A DNA stretch of 48,761 bases from Opitutia bacterium (GTDB lineage Bacteria > Verrucomicrobiota > Verrucomicrobiia > Opitutales > Opitutaceae): NCBI GenBank assembly GCA_003142955.1, contig PLOH01000070.1, positions 165,862 to 214,622 of the forward strand, in the 5' to 3' direction. Below the pieces are notes generated by a model. The model was not told the origin of the DNA. It was given only the letters and a program-made list of their open reading frames with translations, and searched no databases. Below, piece by piece: positions 40,250 through 48,607 of this stretch. A program made the translations under genes and the position numbers. How positions within the stretch are numbered: the first letter of the stretch is position 1; each line of letters starts with the position of its first letter.

Positions 40250-42679
40250 TCACTCCGCCCGCAGCGCGGTCATCGGATCGGCCTTGGTGGCGCGGCGGGC
40301 GGGCAGGTAGCAGGCCAACAAGGCGATCAGCATAAGCACCGGGGGAACGCCGACGAACGTGAGTAGATCGAACGGACTCACTCCATAGAGAAACCCGGCC
40401 AGCAGCCGCGTGACGGCCAGCGAAAGCACCAGGCCGACCGCCAGGCCGGACGCCGCCATGAGCAAACCCTTGCCGAGGACGAGGCGCAGGACGTCGCCGG
40501 AGCTGGCGCCGAGCGCGATCCGCAGCCCGAACTCCTGCGTGCGCTGGCTGACCGCGTAGGCCATCACCGCGTAGACACCCATGGCGGCCAGGACGAGCGC
40601 CACGAGGCCGAGTAGCACGAGGAGGCTCGACGCCATGCGCTGCGGAAACAGCACCAAGCCGGTGTGGTCGGCCAGAGGCAGTGTTTGCAGCAGCTCGACG
40701 CGGGGATCAAGGTCGTGCACGGTCTGCCGCAGCGTGTTCGCGAAGCCTGCCGGATCGCCGGTCGTGCGAACGCAGAGACCCAGATCCAGATCGGGCACTC
40801 CCTGCTGGTACGGCAGGTAGAAGAAACACCAGGAGCTCTCGCTCAGCCGGTTGTATTTCCCCTGCTTGGCGAGGCCGATGACCGTCCTCCACGTACCACC
40901 GGCCATGAAGCGGCGGCCGATTGGGTCCTGACCGGGCCAGAACTTGTGGGCGAAAGCCTCATTGACGACGGCGACCAGAAGAGCCTTGGCGTCGTCCTGG
41001 TCCGTGAAATCGCGCCCAGCCAGCAGGGGAATGCGCAGCGCGGCGAAATAGCGCGGGGAGACGATGGCAAATTCGTAGGTGGTGTCTTCGCCTTCCGGGG
41101 CTTGATAGCCTTCGACCGTCGCATCCGAGCCCTTGCAGCCGGCAAGACCGAGCGGGAACCAGCTGGCCAGCGCGGCTTCCTCGATGCCGGGCAATCCGGC
41201 GAGCCGCTGCCGCGCCTGCCGATAGAATGCCAGGCCCGTCTTCTGGTCATAGCCGTTCATGCCAATCTGGAGTCCGGCAATCAGCACATGATCGGCGCTG
41301 AAACCGACATCGATCTGGCGCGCCTGCCGCAGTCCCTTGATGCACAGGCCGGCGCCGATGAGCAGCACCAGGGCGATGGCCATTTCCGCAATCACGAGGG
41401 CATTCCGGAGTCGGTAGTGGGACGCGCCGCCCTGGGACGTGCGCCCGCCTTCCTTCAGCACTGGGTACAGATCGGGCCGCGAGGCCTGCAGGGCGGGAAA
41501 CAAGCCGAAGAAGATTCCGGTCCCAAGGGCAAGCAGCAGCGCGACTCCCAGTGTGGCGCCATCCAAAGGGAAGCTGAGCTGGACTTTCCCCGACAGTGCT
41601 GCCGGCAGGAACAGCGGCAGCGAGTCCACTGCCCAGCTGGCAACCAGCACGCCCACTCCGCCGCCGAGCAGCGCGAGGAGGACGCTCTCCGTCAGAAGCT
41701 GCCGGATCAACCGTGCGCGGCTGGCGCCGGCCGCCAACCGGATCGCGATCTCCTTCTGCCGGCTGACGGCGCGGGCGAGCAGGAGGTTGGCGACGTTGGC
41801 CGCGACGATCAGCTGCACCCCCAGGCAGACGGCGAGCAACAGCGCAAGCGCCGGGCCCATGATCGGGCCCGCGCTCCAGGGACACTGGGAGAGCGGGACC
41901 ACACGATGATGGGTGCCCGTGTTGGTCTTCGGATAGGCCCGGGTGAACTGCGCGTCAAGCAGCGCCACCGCCGCTCGCGCCTGTTCGATGCTCACTCCGG
42001 GCTGCAGGCGCGCGAGGTTAAGCCAGCCGCGCCAGTCGCGCTCGGTCAGAAAATAGGTGCCCTGGTTGCGAACCTCCCAGATCATGGACGCAGGCGCCCA
42101 GACATCGAAGGTCCCGGGCGGTGTCGAGCCGCGAAATGCAGCCGGCACCACGCCGACGATCGTGAAGCTGTGGCGGTTCAGGTCGACGACCCGGCCGAGG
42201 ATGGAGGGATCGCCGCCGAAGCGCCGCCGCCAGAGGTTCTCGCCGATGACGAGCACAGGATTTCCCCCCGGCTTCTGGTCCTCGTCCGGCAGGAAGGTGC
42301 GGCCAAGGATCGGCTTGACGCCGAGCAGTTCGAAGGAGTTCGCGGTGACGATCTGAGCCTGGATCCACTCCGGTTGGTTGTCGACCGTGAGGCAGGCGGC
42401 CGTGGGCATCGAAGCCTCGGTGCCGGCAAAGATCTCATGATGGGCGCCAAAGTCCCGCAGATCGGGCAGGGATGCGCACCCGCCGCCGTAGTTCGAGACG
42501 AGGACGACCATTCTCTCCTGCTCAGCCACGCCCGGCAAGGGATGCAGCACCAAGCTTCCGAGCCAGCAGAGCACCGTGGTGGTGGCTCCGATCCCCAGTG
42601 CGAGGGAGAGCACCACGACCGCGGCAAAACCGGGTGACTTGGCGAGCTGGCGAAGGGCGTAACGAAGATCGGCGAGCAT
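40250..42679 (-). CDS. FtsX/MacB-type ABC permease, orphan (ADOP-like) subfamily, copy B
   Basis: 809 residues of the same double-FtsX layout as copy A: MLADLRYALRQLAKSPGFAAVVVLSLALGIG at the front, NVANLLLARAVSRQKEIAIRLAAGASRARLIRQLLTES in the first helix block, VYAVMAYAVSQRTQEFGLRIALGASSGDVLRLVLGKG in the last and CYLPARRATKADPMTALRAE at the end. The sequence is well separated from copy A, so the duplication is old. The second residue onwards (LADLR) is shared. It lies 193 bp after the TolC-like gene. Unlike MacB, no ATPase domain is attached. Confidence 0.88.
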   Translation of the reverse strand: MLADLRYALRQLAKSPGFAAVVVLSLALGIGATTTVLCWLGSLVLHPLPGVAEQERMVVLVSNYGGGCASLPDLRDFGAHHEIFAGTEASMPTAACLTVDNQPEWIQAQIVTANSFELLGVKPILGRTFLPDEDQKPGGNPVLVIGENLWRRRFGGDPSILGRVVDLNRHSFTIVGVVPAAFRGSTPPGTFDVWAPASMIWEVRNQGTYFLTERDWRGWLNLARLQPGVSIEQARAAVALLDAQFTRAYPKTNTGTHHRVVPLSQCPWSAGPIMGPALALLLAVCLGVQLIVAANVANLLLARAVSRQKEIAIRLAAGASRARLIRQLLTESVLLALLGGGVGVLVASWAVDSLPLFLPAALSGKVQLSFPLDGATLGVALLLALGTGIFFGLFPALQASRPDLYPVLKEGGRTSQGGASHYRLRNALVIAEMAIALVLLIGAGLCIKGLRQARQIDVGFSADHVLIAGLQIGMNGYDQKTGLAFYRQARQRLAGLPGIEEAALASWFPLGLAGCKGSDATVEGYQAPEGEDTTYEFAIVSPRYFAALRIPLLAGRDFTDQDDAKALLVAVVNEAFAHKFWPGQDPIGRRFMAGGTWRTVIGLAKQGKYNRLSESSWCFFYLPYQQGVPDLDLGLCVRTTGDPAGFANTLRQTVHDLDPRVELLQTLPLADHTGLVLFPQRMASSLLVLLGLVALVLAAMGVYAVMAYAVSQRTQEFGLRIALGASSGDVLRLVLGKGLLMAASGLAVGLVLSLAVTRLLAGFLYGVSPFDLLTFVGVPPVLMLIALLACYLPARRATKADPMTALRAE

Positions 42680-42680
42680 C

Positions 42681-42759
42681 GGGAGGGAAAGTGAGGGGGG
42701 CAGGGAAAGTGAGAGTTGAAGTGAAGGTGAAAGTGAGGGTGAACGTTGAAGGGGGCGGG
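42681..42759. repeat. GTGAAA/GTGAGG hexamer tract, 5' flank of permease copy B
   Basis: A purine-rich tract (gggaaagtgagg, gtgaaggtgaaagtgagggtgaa) lies directly before the start codon at 42679, in the same place and orientation as the tract before copy A. The coding strand therefore has a pyrimidine-rich leader without a Shine-Dalgarno match. Confidence 0.8.
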
Positions 42760-42811
42760 AGGTGCAAGATCAGTGGAGAAAGCCTGTTTGCAGGCGACTT
42801 TTTTCTCGAAA

Positions 42812-42835
42812 TCGCGAGCAAGCTCGCTTCCTACA
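42812..42835. repeat. REP-like palindrome
   Basis: Read on the minus strand, a head TGTAGGAA is followed by the hairpin GCGAGC-tt-GCTCGC. This form, a short conserved head before a small GC-rich palindrome, is that of repetitive extragenic palindromes best known from Pseudomonas. It lies in the gap between the TolC-like gene and permease copy B. A related head-plus-palindrome is at 48561-48591. Confidence 0.6.
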
Positions 42836-42872
42836 ATTGGCATAGAGACGCCTAAGGATCAGTGCCCACCGC

Positions 42873-44426
42873 CTATTTATCCGCCAGCGTGATGTGATAC
42901 CGCTCCAACGTGGTGCCGATTTCCCTGTCGTAGAGCGCAACCGCGTTGCGCTGGTCGGCCAGAGCCTGGTAGTAGCTGGTTTCTGCCTGGGCGAGCATCT
43001 CCTGCTCTTGGAGAACAAAAAACGTGTTGCTCGCGCCGGCCCGGAGTTTCTTCAGCTCGTCGTCGGCGGTCCGCTGAGCGAGATCAAGCGCGACTTTGGC
43101 GGCTTCGACGCTTTTCCTGGTCGTCTCGACCTGGCCGGCTGCCTGAGTGACGCTCAACGCGATGGATTCTTTCAGCAGCTCGAGGTTCTGTTGATCGTGC
43201 CGCAATCGCAGCCGGGCGGCGCGGGCATTGCCACGTCCCTGGGCAAACGTCAGGGGAATGCTGACATTTACCCCGGCGGAAAATGCCCGGTGGTCCTCAT
43301 CAGCCATCGCCCGGCGGCTCCCCGCTAGCGTCTGATCGAGCCCGGTGTAGCCGTAACTGCCGACAAAGTCCACCTGCGGCAGCAGCTGATTGCGGGCGTA
43401 AGCGGAATTGAACCGGCTTTTGTCGACTCCAAATCTTGCCTGCTGAAAATCCGGTCGAAGCTCGTAACTTCTCTTCAGGTCCTCGGCAACCCTCAGGGTC
43501 AAGTCCAGCGGCGGCGGGGTATCGATGGCGAGCAAAGGACCGTCATTGGAGAACGCCTTTTCGCCAAGAAGCATGCGCAGCTGGTTGTCTGCATTTCTTA
43601 CCCCTTGCGTGGCGAAAATGATTCCTTGCTCGAGGAAGGCGGCTTTTGCCCGCGCTGACGTGACGTCGTTCTCGGACATGCTTCCCACCTTGAATCGCTT
43701 TTGGTTCTCTGCGACCAGCCCGGCGGCAAGATCCCAGGAACGCTGTGCAGTGCGCAAGGAGGCATCCGCGGCGGCGAGATTGCTATACGCCACCGCCACG
43801 TTCGTGATCGCGTCAATCACCGTCTGCCGATATTGCCAGTCGGAAATGGTGCGATTTGCCTTGGTCACCCGCAGGCCGAGATTGGCCTGGCTGCCGGAAA
43901 AACCGAAACTACGCAGGAGCGGCTGGGTGACCTGAACACCGCCGAATGTGAGGAACTCGTTCTGGAGCGGGCTGTAGCTGCCCCGCTGATTCGAGGACGT
44001 CCCGCCAATCGAGTACTGCAGGCCCCACGGCATGAGTCCGACGAGCCCGAGGCTGTAGTTGTCGACCTGGGAAAACGTGCTGGCGGGGACAATTAATCCC
44101 GTGACAGTGCTGGAATACGACGCGCTGTAGCTCTGGGAGTAGCTTCGCTGGAAACTGAGCGCGGGATCGAATGCCCCATAGGCCGCAAGCAGGTCGGCCT
44201 TCGCGGCGGCGTGCGAAAAGGCGTCCACCTTGATGCTCTGGTTGTTGGCCAGCGCCAGTCGGATGGCGTCGTCGAGTGTTAGGTGCGCCGGAGCGTCCTG
44301 TGCGACGAGCCCGGTCGCCAATGCGGCCAGCGTGAAGATCAACGAGCACGGGCGGAGCCATCGCGAATGCCTGTCCCATGAGGGCGACCGACCGCCGGCG
44401 CCAGGAAGAGTGAGAGATTGGTTCAT
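42873..44426 (-). CDS. TolC-family outer membrane efflux protein
   Basis: 517 residues with a signal peptide (residues about 22-42, RWLRPCSLIFTLAALATGLVAQ). Two TolC repeats are visible: the first with LTLDDAIRLALANNQSIKVDAFSHAAAKADLLAAYGAFDP and a long helix, the second with LTLRVAEDLKRSYELRPDFQQARFGVDKSRFNSAYARNQLLPQVD and a final helix (QEQEMLAQAETSYYQALADQRNAVALYDREIG). These proteins make the trimeric channel of tripartite exporters. It lies between the ATPase and permeases of the same export operon, so it probably is their outer-membrane exit. Confidence 0.88.
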   Translation of the reverse strand: MNQSLTLPGAGGRSPSWDRHSRWLRPCSLIFTLAALATGLVAQDAPAHLTLDDAIRLALANNQSIKVDAFSHAAAKADLLAAYGAFDPALSFQRSYSQSYSASYSSTVTGLIVPASTFSQVDNYSLGLVGLMPWGLQYSIGGTSSNQRGSYSPLQNEFLTFGGVQVTQPLLRSFGFSGSQANLGLRVTKANRTISDWQYRQTVIDAITNVAVAYSNLAAADASLRTAQRSWDLAAGLVAENQKRFKVGSMSENDVTSARAKAAFLEQGIIFATQGVRNADNQLRMLLGEKAFSNDGPLLAIDTPPPLDLTLRVAEDLKRSYELRPDFQQARFGVDKSRFNSAYARNQLLPQVDFVGSYGYTGLDQTLAGSRRAMADEDHRAFSAGVNVSIPLTFAQGRGNARAARLRLRHDQQNLELLKESIALSVTQAAGQVETTRKSVEAAKVALDLAQRTADDELKKLRAGASNTFFVLQEQEMLAQAETSYYQALADQRNAVALYDREIGTTLERYHITLADK

Positions 44427-44460
44427 CTGAAATCGGCAATTGACGGTCAGAAATCGTAAA

Positions 44461-45126
44461 TCACTTGACGATCATGCCGTCGGCGAGGCGCACGATGCGT
44501 GTGCCAAAGGTGGCATTTTCGTTGGAATGGGTCACCTGGACGATGGTGACGCCATCTTCCTGGTTGAGCTGCTTGAAGAGCTGCATGATTTCGCGGCCCT
44601 GGTCGGAATGGAGATTGCCGGTGGGCTCGTCGGCCAGGATCAGCCGGGGCTTGGCCACGAGGGCGCGCGCCACGCCGACAAGCTGTTGCTGGCCGCCCGA
44701 AAGCTGGTTCGGATAAAGATCCTTTTTTGCGACGATGTGGAAGCGGTCGAGCGTGTCGCAAACGATGCTCTCGCGCTGCTTCTTGGGCACGTCGCGATAA
44801 CTCAGGGGAATCTCCAGGTTTTCGTAGACCGTGAGATCGTCGAGCAGGTGATAATTTTGAAAGATGAAACCGATGTTCTTTTTCTGGAGATCGAACCGCT
44901 TCCTCTTGTCCATCTTGTGCACCGGCTCTCCACCGAACCAATATTCGCCGTCCCAGGCGCTGTCATGCAATCCGAGCACGTGCAGCAGCGTCGATTTGCC
45001 CGAACCGGAAGGGCCCATGATCGAGACGAACTCGCCTTCGTTGATCTCGAAGCCGATATTGCGGAGCGCGTAAAACGGCCCGCCTTTCAGCGGGTAGACA
45101 CGATTGATGCTGCGGAGTGTGATCAT
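44461..45126 (-). CDS. LolD/MacB-type ABC transporter ATP-binding protein
   Basis: 221 residues from ATG 45126 (domain begins ITLRSINRVYPL); an earlier in-frame codon adds seven unrelated residues. Walker A is GPSGSGKST (38-46), the signature LSGGQQQ (142-148), Walker B LILADEPTGNL (162-171), and the H-loop VTHSNENA follows. Enzymes of this branch drive FtsX-type permeases in lipoprotein release or tripartite efflux. As the first gene of the minus-strand operon it should serve one or both permeases downstream. No membrane fusion protein gene was found in the window. Confidence 0.9.
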   Translation of the reverse strand: MITLRSINRVYPLKGGPFYALRNIGFEINEGEFVSIMGPSGSGKSTLLHVLGLHDSAWDGEYWFGGEPVHKMDKRKRFDLQKKNIGFIFQNYHLLDDLTVYENLEIPLSYRDVPKKQRESIVCDTLDRFHIVAKKDLYPNQLSGGQQQLVGVARALVAKPRLILADEPTGNLHSDQGREIMQLFKQLNQEDGVTIVQVTHSNENATFGTRIVRLADGMIVK

Positions 45127-45239
45127 GAGTAGGATTCGGAAGGGCAATGGGTGGATTGAAGAAGGAAGACGCGCGGCAAATCAAACGGACGATTCTCCTT
45201 CCGAAGTCATTGTTTGCATGCGCTGTGCCAGCCGGTTCA

Positions 45240-45263
45240 GATATTCATAAGTGATTGAATATC
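45240..45263. promoter_or_regulatory. Candidate operator palindrome upstream of the export operon
   Basis: GATATTCA (45240-45247) and TGAATATC (45256-45263) form a perfect 8-bp inverted repeat with an 8-bp spacer, in an AT-rich patch of the 342-bp region 45127-45468 between divergent genes. The form suits a dimeric regulator. No regulator gene is in the window. The rest of the region has a short acagatctgt palindrome near 45298 and nothing else I can name. Confidence 0.4.
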
Positions 45264-45468
45264 AGTTTACAATTCTGTCATAGGGCATTCGTACCGTACA
45301 GATCTGTCCGTCTTCGGAACGGCTCTGTCCCAATTATGGGAAAGGGCGAGGACGCTGGGGTCGGGAGCATGAGAACGACCGTGACAACAACCAAGTACTT
45401 TGGAAGATGCAGACGCGATCCGATGAAACTCCGTTTGCTGCGGGACGTCTCATCAATTGGTCCATCGA

Positions 45469-48400
45469 GTGAAATTCCTTCGCCTTCTCCTAAACAGCTT
45501 GGTGCTGGCCATCGGACTGGTCGTGCTTCTCGGCGCGATGGCGCTTGCGCCTGTCGTCCAAACCTGGATTGCGCAATCCGTGCTGGCCCGGCAGCCGGCT
45601 CTTCAGGGAACCTTGGGATCGCTTTGGGCGGGCTTTGGGAAAGTCAATGTCGCCGAGTTGCAGCTGAAGATCGACGGAGCGGTTCTCACAGTGCCTTCGC
45701 TCAAGGCCGAGCTTCCGCTCACGACCGCCGTATGGGATCGGAGGTTTCTGGTTCGGAAGCTGGTGGCAAAAGGCTGGACGCTCGATCTGCGTCAGCTTCC
45801 TGCACCGAAGGCAGGAGAGTCCACCGAATCGGCACCGGCGCCGGACCAGGGGCAGGGATCGCCAGCCACAGCAGAAAGGGTGTCGGTGCAAAACGTCGTG
45901 CGTCTTTTCTACGGGACTTTGAGCCGATGGGCTTTGCCGTGCGATGTGTCTTTGGACGGAGTTGACTTGGAGGGCGATGTACTGGTCGCTGCGTCGGTTG
46001 GAAGGGAGCCGGTTACGGTGCACGTGATCGTCAAGGGTGGCGGAATGGCTGCGGGCCGCGAAGGAGATTTTGCGATCGATGCCTCGGGCGATTTCATCGC
46101 CGCAGATGCTGCGATGATCGCCCTGGCCGGTCATGGCCATGTCGTCGTGGCCATGAAATCCCCTCGGACCTTCAGTCGCGTCGAGGTCAAGGCCGACCTC
46201 TCGTCCAAAGGCGGGCTGGTTCCGGAGGGTCTCACCTTGGCGGCGGACGTCACGTCGGCCCTGGACGCTCGTGCGGAGACTTTTTCTCTGGAACTGAATC
46301 GCGGCAGCCAGCATTTGGCGACTCTACTGGCCCGTTTCCCGGAGGGTACGAACCGGTTGGCTGGAACTTGGAAGCTCAATTTGCAGGATTCCGATGTCGC
46401 TCTGTTCGCGCCGAATCGATCCCTGCCGGATTTCACGGCAACGGGGGACGGCCGATTTGATTGCGACTTGGCTTTGACGCAGTTGCATGCGCTGGGCCAC
46501 CTCAGTGGTCCCATCAGCCACTTGGGCGTCCTCGCGCCCTCGCTGGAGCGCCTCGGGGCGGTGACGGTGGACACCGATTTTGACGGGACTCGAAGCGGGC
46601 AGTCGATCCGGGTGGATCGCCTGAAAGCGTCTCTGAACGGAGCCGGGATGGCTGCCGTCGTAAGTTCGCTTCAGTCCTTTGAAATTGATGAACCGACCGG
46701 CGATCTGAAGCCGTTGGATCCGGTGGGCGATTGGATGGACGTTTCGTTGCGTGGATTCCCGCTTGCCTGGCGGCCGGATTCCACGGGCGGGTTCGCCTTG
46801 TCCGGCGGCGATGCAACCGGCGCATTCGTTGTCCGGGCGGCGAAGGGCGGCTTCGCCTTGCGTTCAAAGGCGCCGGTCACCGCGGCCGGCGTTTCCGTGC
46901 AGCGCGCGGACAAGACCTTCGTCGGAAAACTGGACCTGGCGCTTTCTCTGCTCGCCGAATACGGCTCCGAGGGATGGCGCATTCAGGCCGCTCCGCTGGT
47001 GGTCAGCAGCGGCGGTCGGAGCCTGGCGACATTCGACGGCAAGGCATCCCGTCCGGCCGGGCTGGACCAGTCGATCGCGATCGCGGGAGCGTGGACCGCT
47101 GATCTAAAGACCTTGGCGTCCCAGTCCGTCGGTCCTGATCTCAGTTGGATCCGTGGCCGGTCGGCCTCTGGCGATTTTTCTGCAAAAGTGGGGACTTCGA
47201 CGGAATTGGACGGCAGGCTGTCGGTCGTCGGCCGCGATGAGGGCCACACGATCACCGGCAACCTGCATGCGGAGGTGGACGAAACCGGAAGGATCTCGTT
47301 CTTGGCGCCGGTCAAGGTTGCGTTCGGGCCGAGCGCATCGGATCTGTCGGTCGAGGGAACGTCGATCCGTGACGAGACGGGGACCCGCCTCTACATTAAA
47401 TTAACCGGAAAGGACGTCGCCCTTGAGCACCTGCGCCTGCTGGCCGCTTCTTTGGCTGAAGCCGGAGGCGTGCCCGTGGCGGCGAACGCCGGGTCGGAGA
47501 CGCCGGATCAAGTGCGAGACCGGACTCCGTTCTGGGGCGACTGGACCGGAAACGTCGCCGTGGCGTTTGCCCGGTTGAAAGCAGGGGAGTTTGCTTTCGA
47601 AGACGTCGGAGGCGCCTTTCAGTTGGGCCACGGCTCCATTCGCCTGGAGGGCGGGCACGGTGCGCTTGACGGCCAGCGCTTCGCCAATGTGGGTGGAACC
47701 ATCGCGTTCGATGCCGCCGCCGAATTCCCGTATAGCTTCAAGGTGACGGCCTCTCTCGATCGGGTCGATGCAGCGCCTCTTTTCCCCGTGCCGAAGTCCG
47801 GGGGGGAGCCGGCCATCGAAGGCTACTTCTCCATCGCCGGCACGCTGACTGGGAACGGAATGAACCTGCATGACCTCCTCGGCCGGACGCAGGAAGAGCT
47901 GCGGCTGACCAGCCCGGCTGGGATCGTGCGGGTGCTCAAGACTGACGTGGACGAGGCATTCCCCGCGGAGACCGCCTCATCGGTCTCGGACACACTGGGC
48001 AGGATGGGCTCCGGCGTCGGGAAGTTTTTCGGAGTTGAGGACACAGGAGGCTTTGGCAAGAAGACGGTCAGCCCGACCGCCGAGGCGGTGATCGCCTTCA
48101 TCAACGCGGTGTCTGAGATCGGCTTTGACGAGGTGACGTTAACGGCGGTTCGGGGAACTGACCGCACGATCCGTCTCGTGAATATTGCGATGACCGCAGG
48201 GGACGAGCGCCTCACGGGATCCGGGCAGATCACCTACGTGAAGGATCTTTCCCTCCGCGCCCAGCCGCTCAGCGTAGACCTTCAGTTTTGGGCGCGTGGC
48301 CGGGTCGCCAAGCTCTTGTCGACTGCCGGCCTGCTCTCCGCCGACAAAGACGGCCTCGGTTACACGAGGCTCATCCAACCGATCCATTTTGGTGGAACCC

Positions 48401-48486
48401 TGGAGCATATCGACCGAAGCCAGTGGCATAATCTGCTGGTCAAGGCGGCGACGCCAAAACCCGTTGAACCGAAGAAAAACCCATGA
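45469..48486 (+). CDS. AsmA-like large membrane-anchored protein
   Basis: 1,005 residues from GTG 45469; TTG 45457 would add four residues. One N-terminal membrane helix (LLLNSLVLAIGLVVLLGAMALAPVV) is followed by a very long beta-rich periplasmic region. The repeating strands (VNVAELQLKIDGAVLTVPSLKAELPL; LVAKGWTLDLRQL; GEFAFEDVGGAFQLGHGSIRLEGGHGALDG) and the C-terminal part with LTGSGQITYVKDLSLRAQPLSVDLQFWARG are the AsmA/TamB-like pattern. Such bridge-like proteins are thought to shuttle lipids between the membranes. A more exact family cannot be given. It is divergent from the export operon. Confidence 0.75.
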   Translation: MKFLRLLLNSLVLAIGLVVLLGAMALAPVVQTWIAQSVLARQPALQGTLGSLWAGFGKVNVAELQLKIDGAVLTVPSLKAELPLTTAVWDRRFLVRKLVAKGWTLDLRQLPAPKAGESTESAPAPDQGQGSPATAERVSVQNVVRLFYGTLSRWALPCDVSLDGVDLEGDVLVAASVGREPVTVHVIVKGGGMAAGREGDFAIDASGDFIAADAAMIALAGHGHVVVAMKSPRTFSRVEVKADLSSKGGLVPEGLTLAADVTSALDARAETFSLELNRGSQHLATLLARFPEGTNRLAGTWKLNLQDSDVALFAPNRSLPDFTATGDGRFDCDLALTQLHALGHLSGPISHLGVLAPSLERLGAVTVDTDFDGTRSGQSIRVDRLKASLNGAGMAAVVSSLQSFEIDEPTGDLKPLDPVGDWMDVSLRGFPLAWRPDSTGGFALSGGDATGAFVVRAAKGGFALRSKAPVTAAGVSVQRADKTFVGKLDLALSLLAEYGSEGWRIQAAPLVVSSGGRSLATFDGKASRPAGLDQSIAIAGAWTADLKTLASQSVGPDLSWIRGRSASGDFSAKVGTSTELDGRLSVVGRDEGHTITGNLHAEVDETGRISFLAPVKVAFGPSASDLSVEGTSIRDETGTRLYIKLTGKDVALEHLRLLAASLAEAGGVPVAANAGSETPDQVRDRTPFWGDWTGNVAVAFARLKAGEFAFEDVGGAFQLGHGSIRLEGGHGALDGQRFANVGGTIAFDAAAEFPYSFKVTASLDRVDAAPLFPVPKSGGEPAIEGYFSIAGTLTGNGMNLHDLLGRTQEELRLTSPAGIVRVLKTDVDEAFPAETASSVSDTLGRMGSGVGKFFGVEDTGGFGKKTVSPTAEAVIAFINAVSEIGFDEVTLTAVRGTDRTIRLVNIAMTAGDERLTGSGQITYVKDLSLRAQPLSVDLQFWARGRVAKLLSTAGLLSADKDGLGYTRLIQPIHFGGTLEHIDRSQWHNLLVKAATPKPVEPKKNP

Positions 48487-48560
48487 GTCCGGATGATTCC
48501 AGAGCCAACGCCGGCCGGAACGGTCCGACTGGCCGCAGCAGCCACGAAAAGGCCCTCGAT

Positions 48561-48591
48561 TGTAGGAATCCCGCGGAGTGCGGCATGCCGC
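48561..48591 (+). repeat. REP-like head plus palindrome
   Basis: TGTAGGAA at 48561-48568 is followed by the perfect 12-bp palindrome GCGGCATGCCGC (48580-48591). The head matches that of the element at 42812-42835 on the other strand. The 121-bp gap 48487-48607 holds no other feature that I can see. Confidence 0.5.
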
Positions 48592-48607
48592 TTGTCAGCC
48601 CCGACCC

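Noticed and set aside
40087-40250. Repeats around the permeases as a CRISPR array
   Set aside because: The repeats are hexamers or two far-apart 28-bp copies without regular spacers, and no cas gene is in the window.
38089-42637. Two very long plus-strand frames (about 660 residues each) antisense to the permeases
   Set aside because: They have Arg/Gly/Gln-rich composition without domains, and the minus-strand permeases explain the sequence fully. High GC commonly leaves long open antisense frames.
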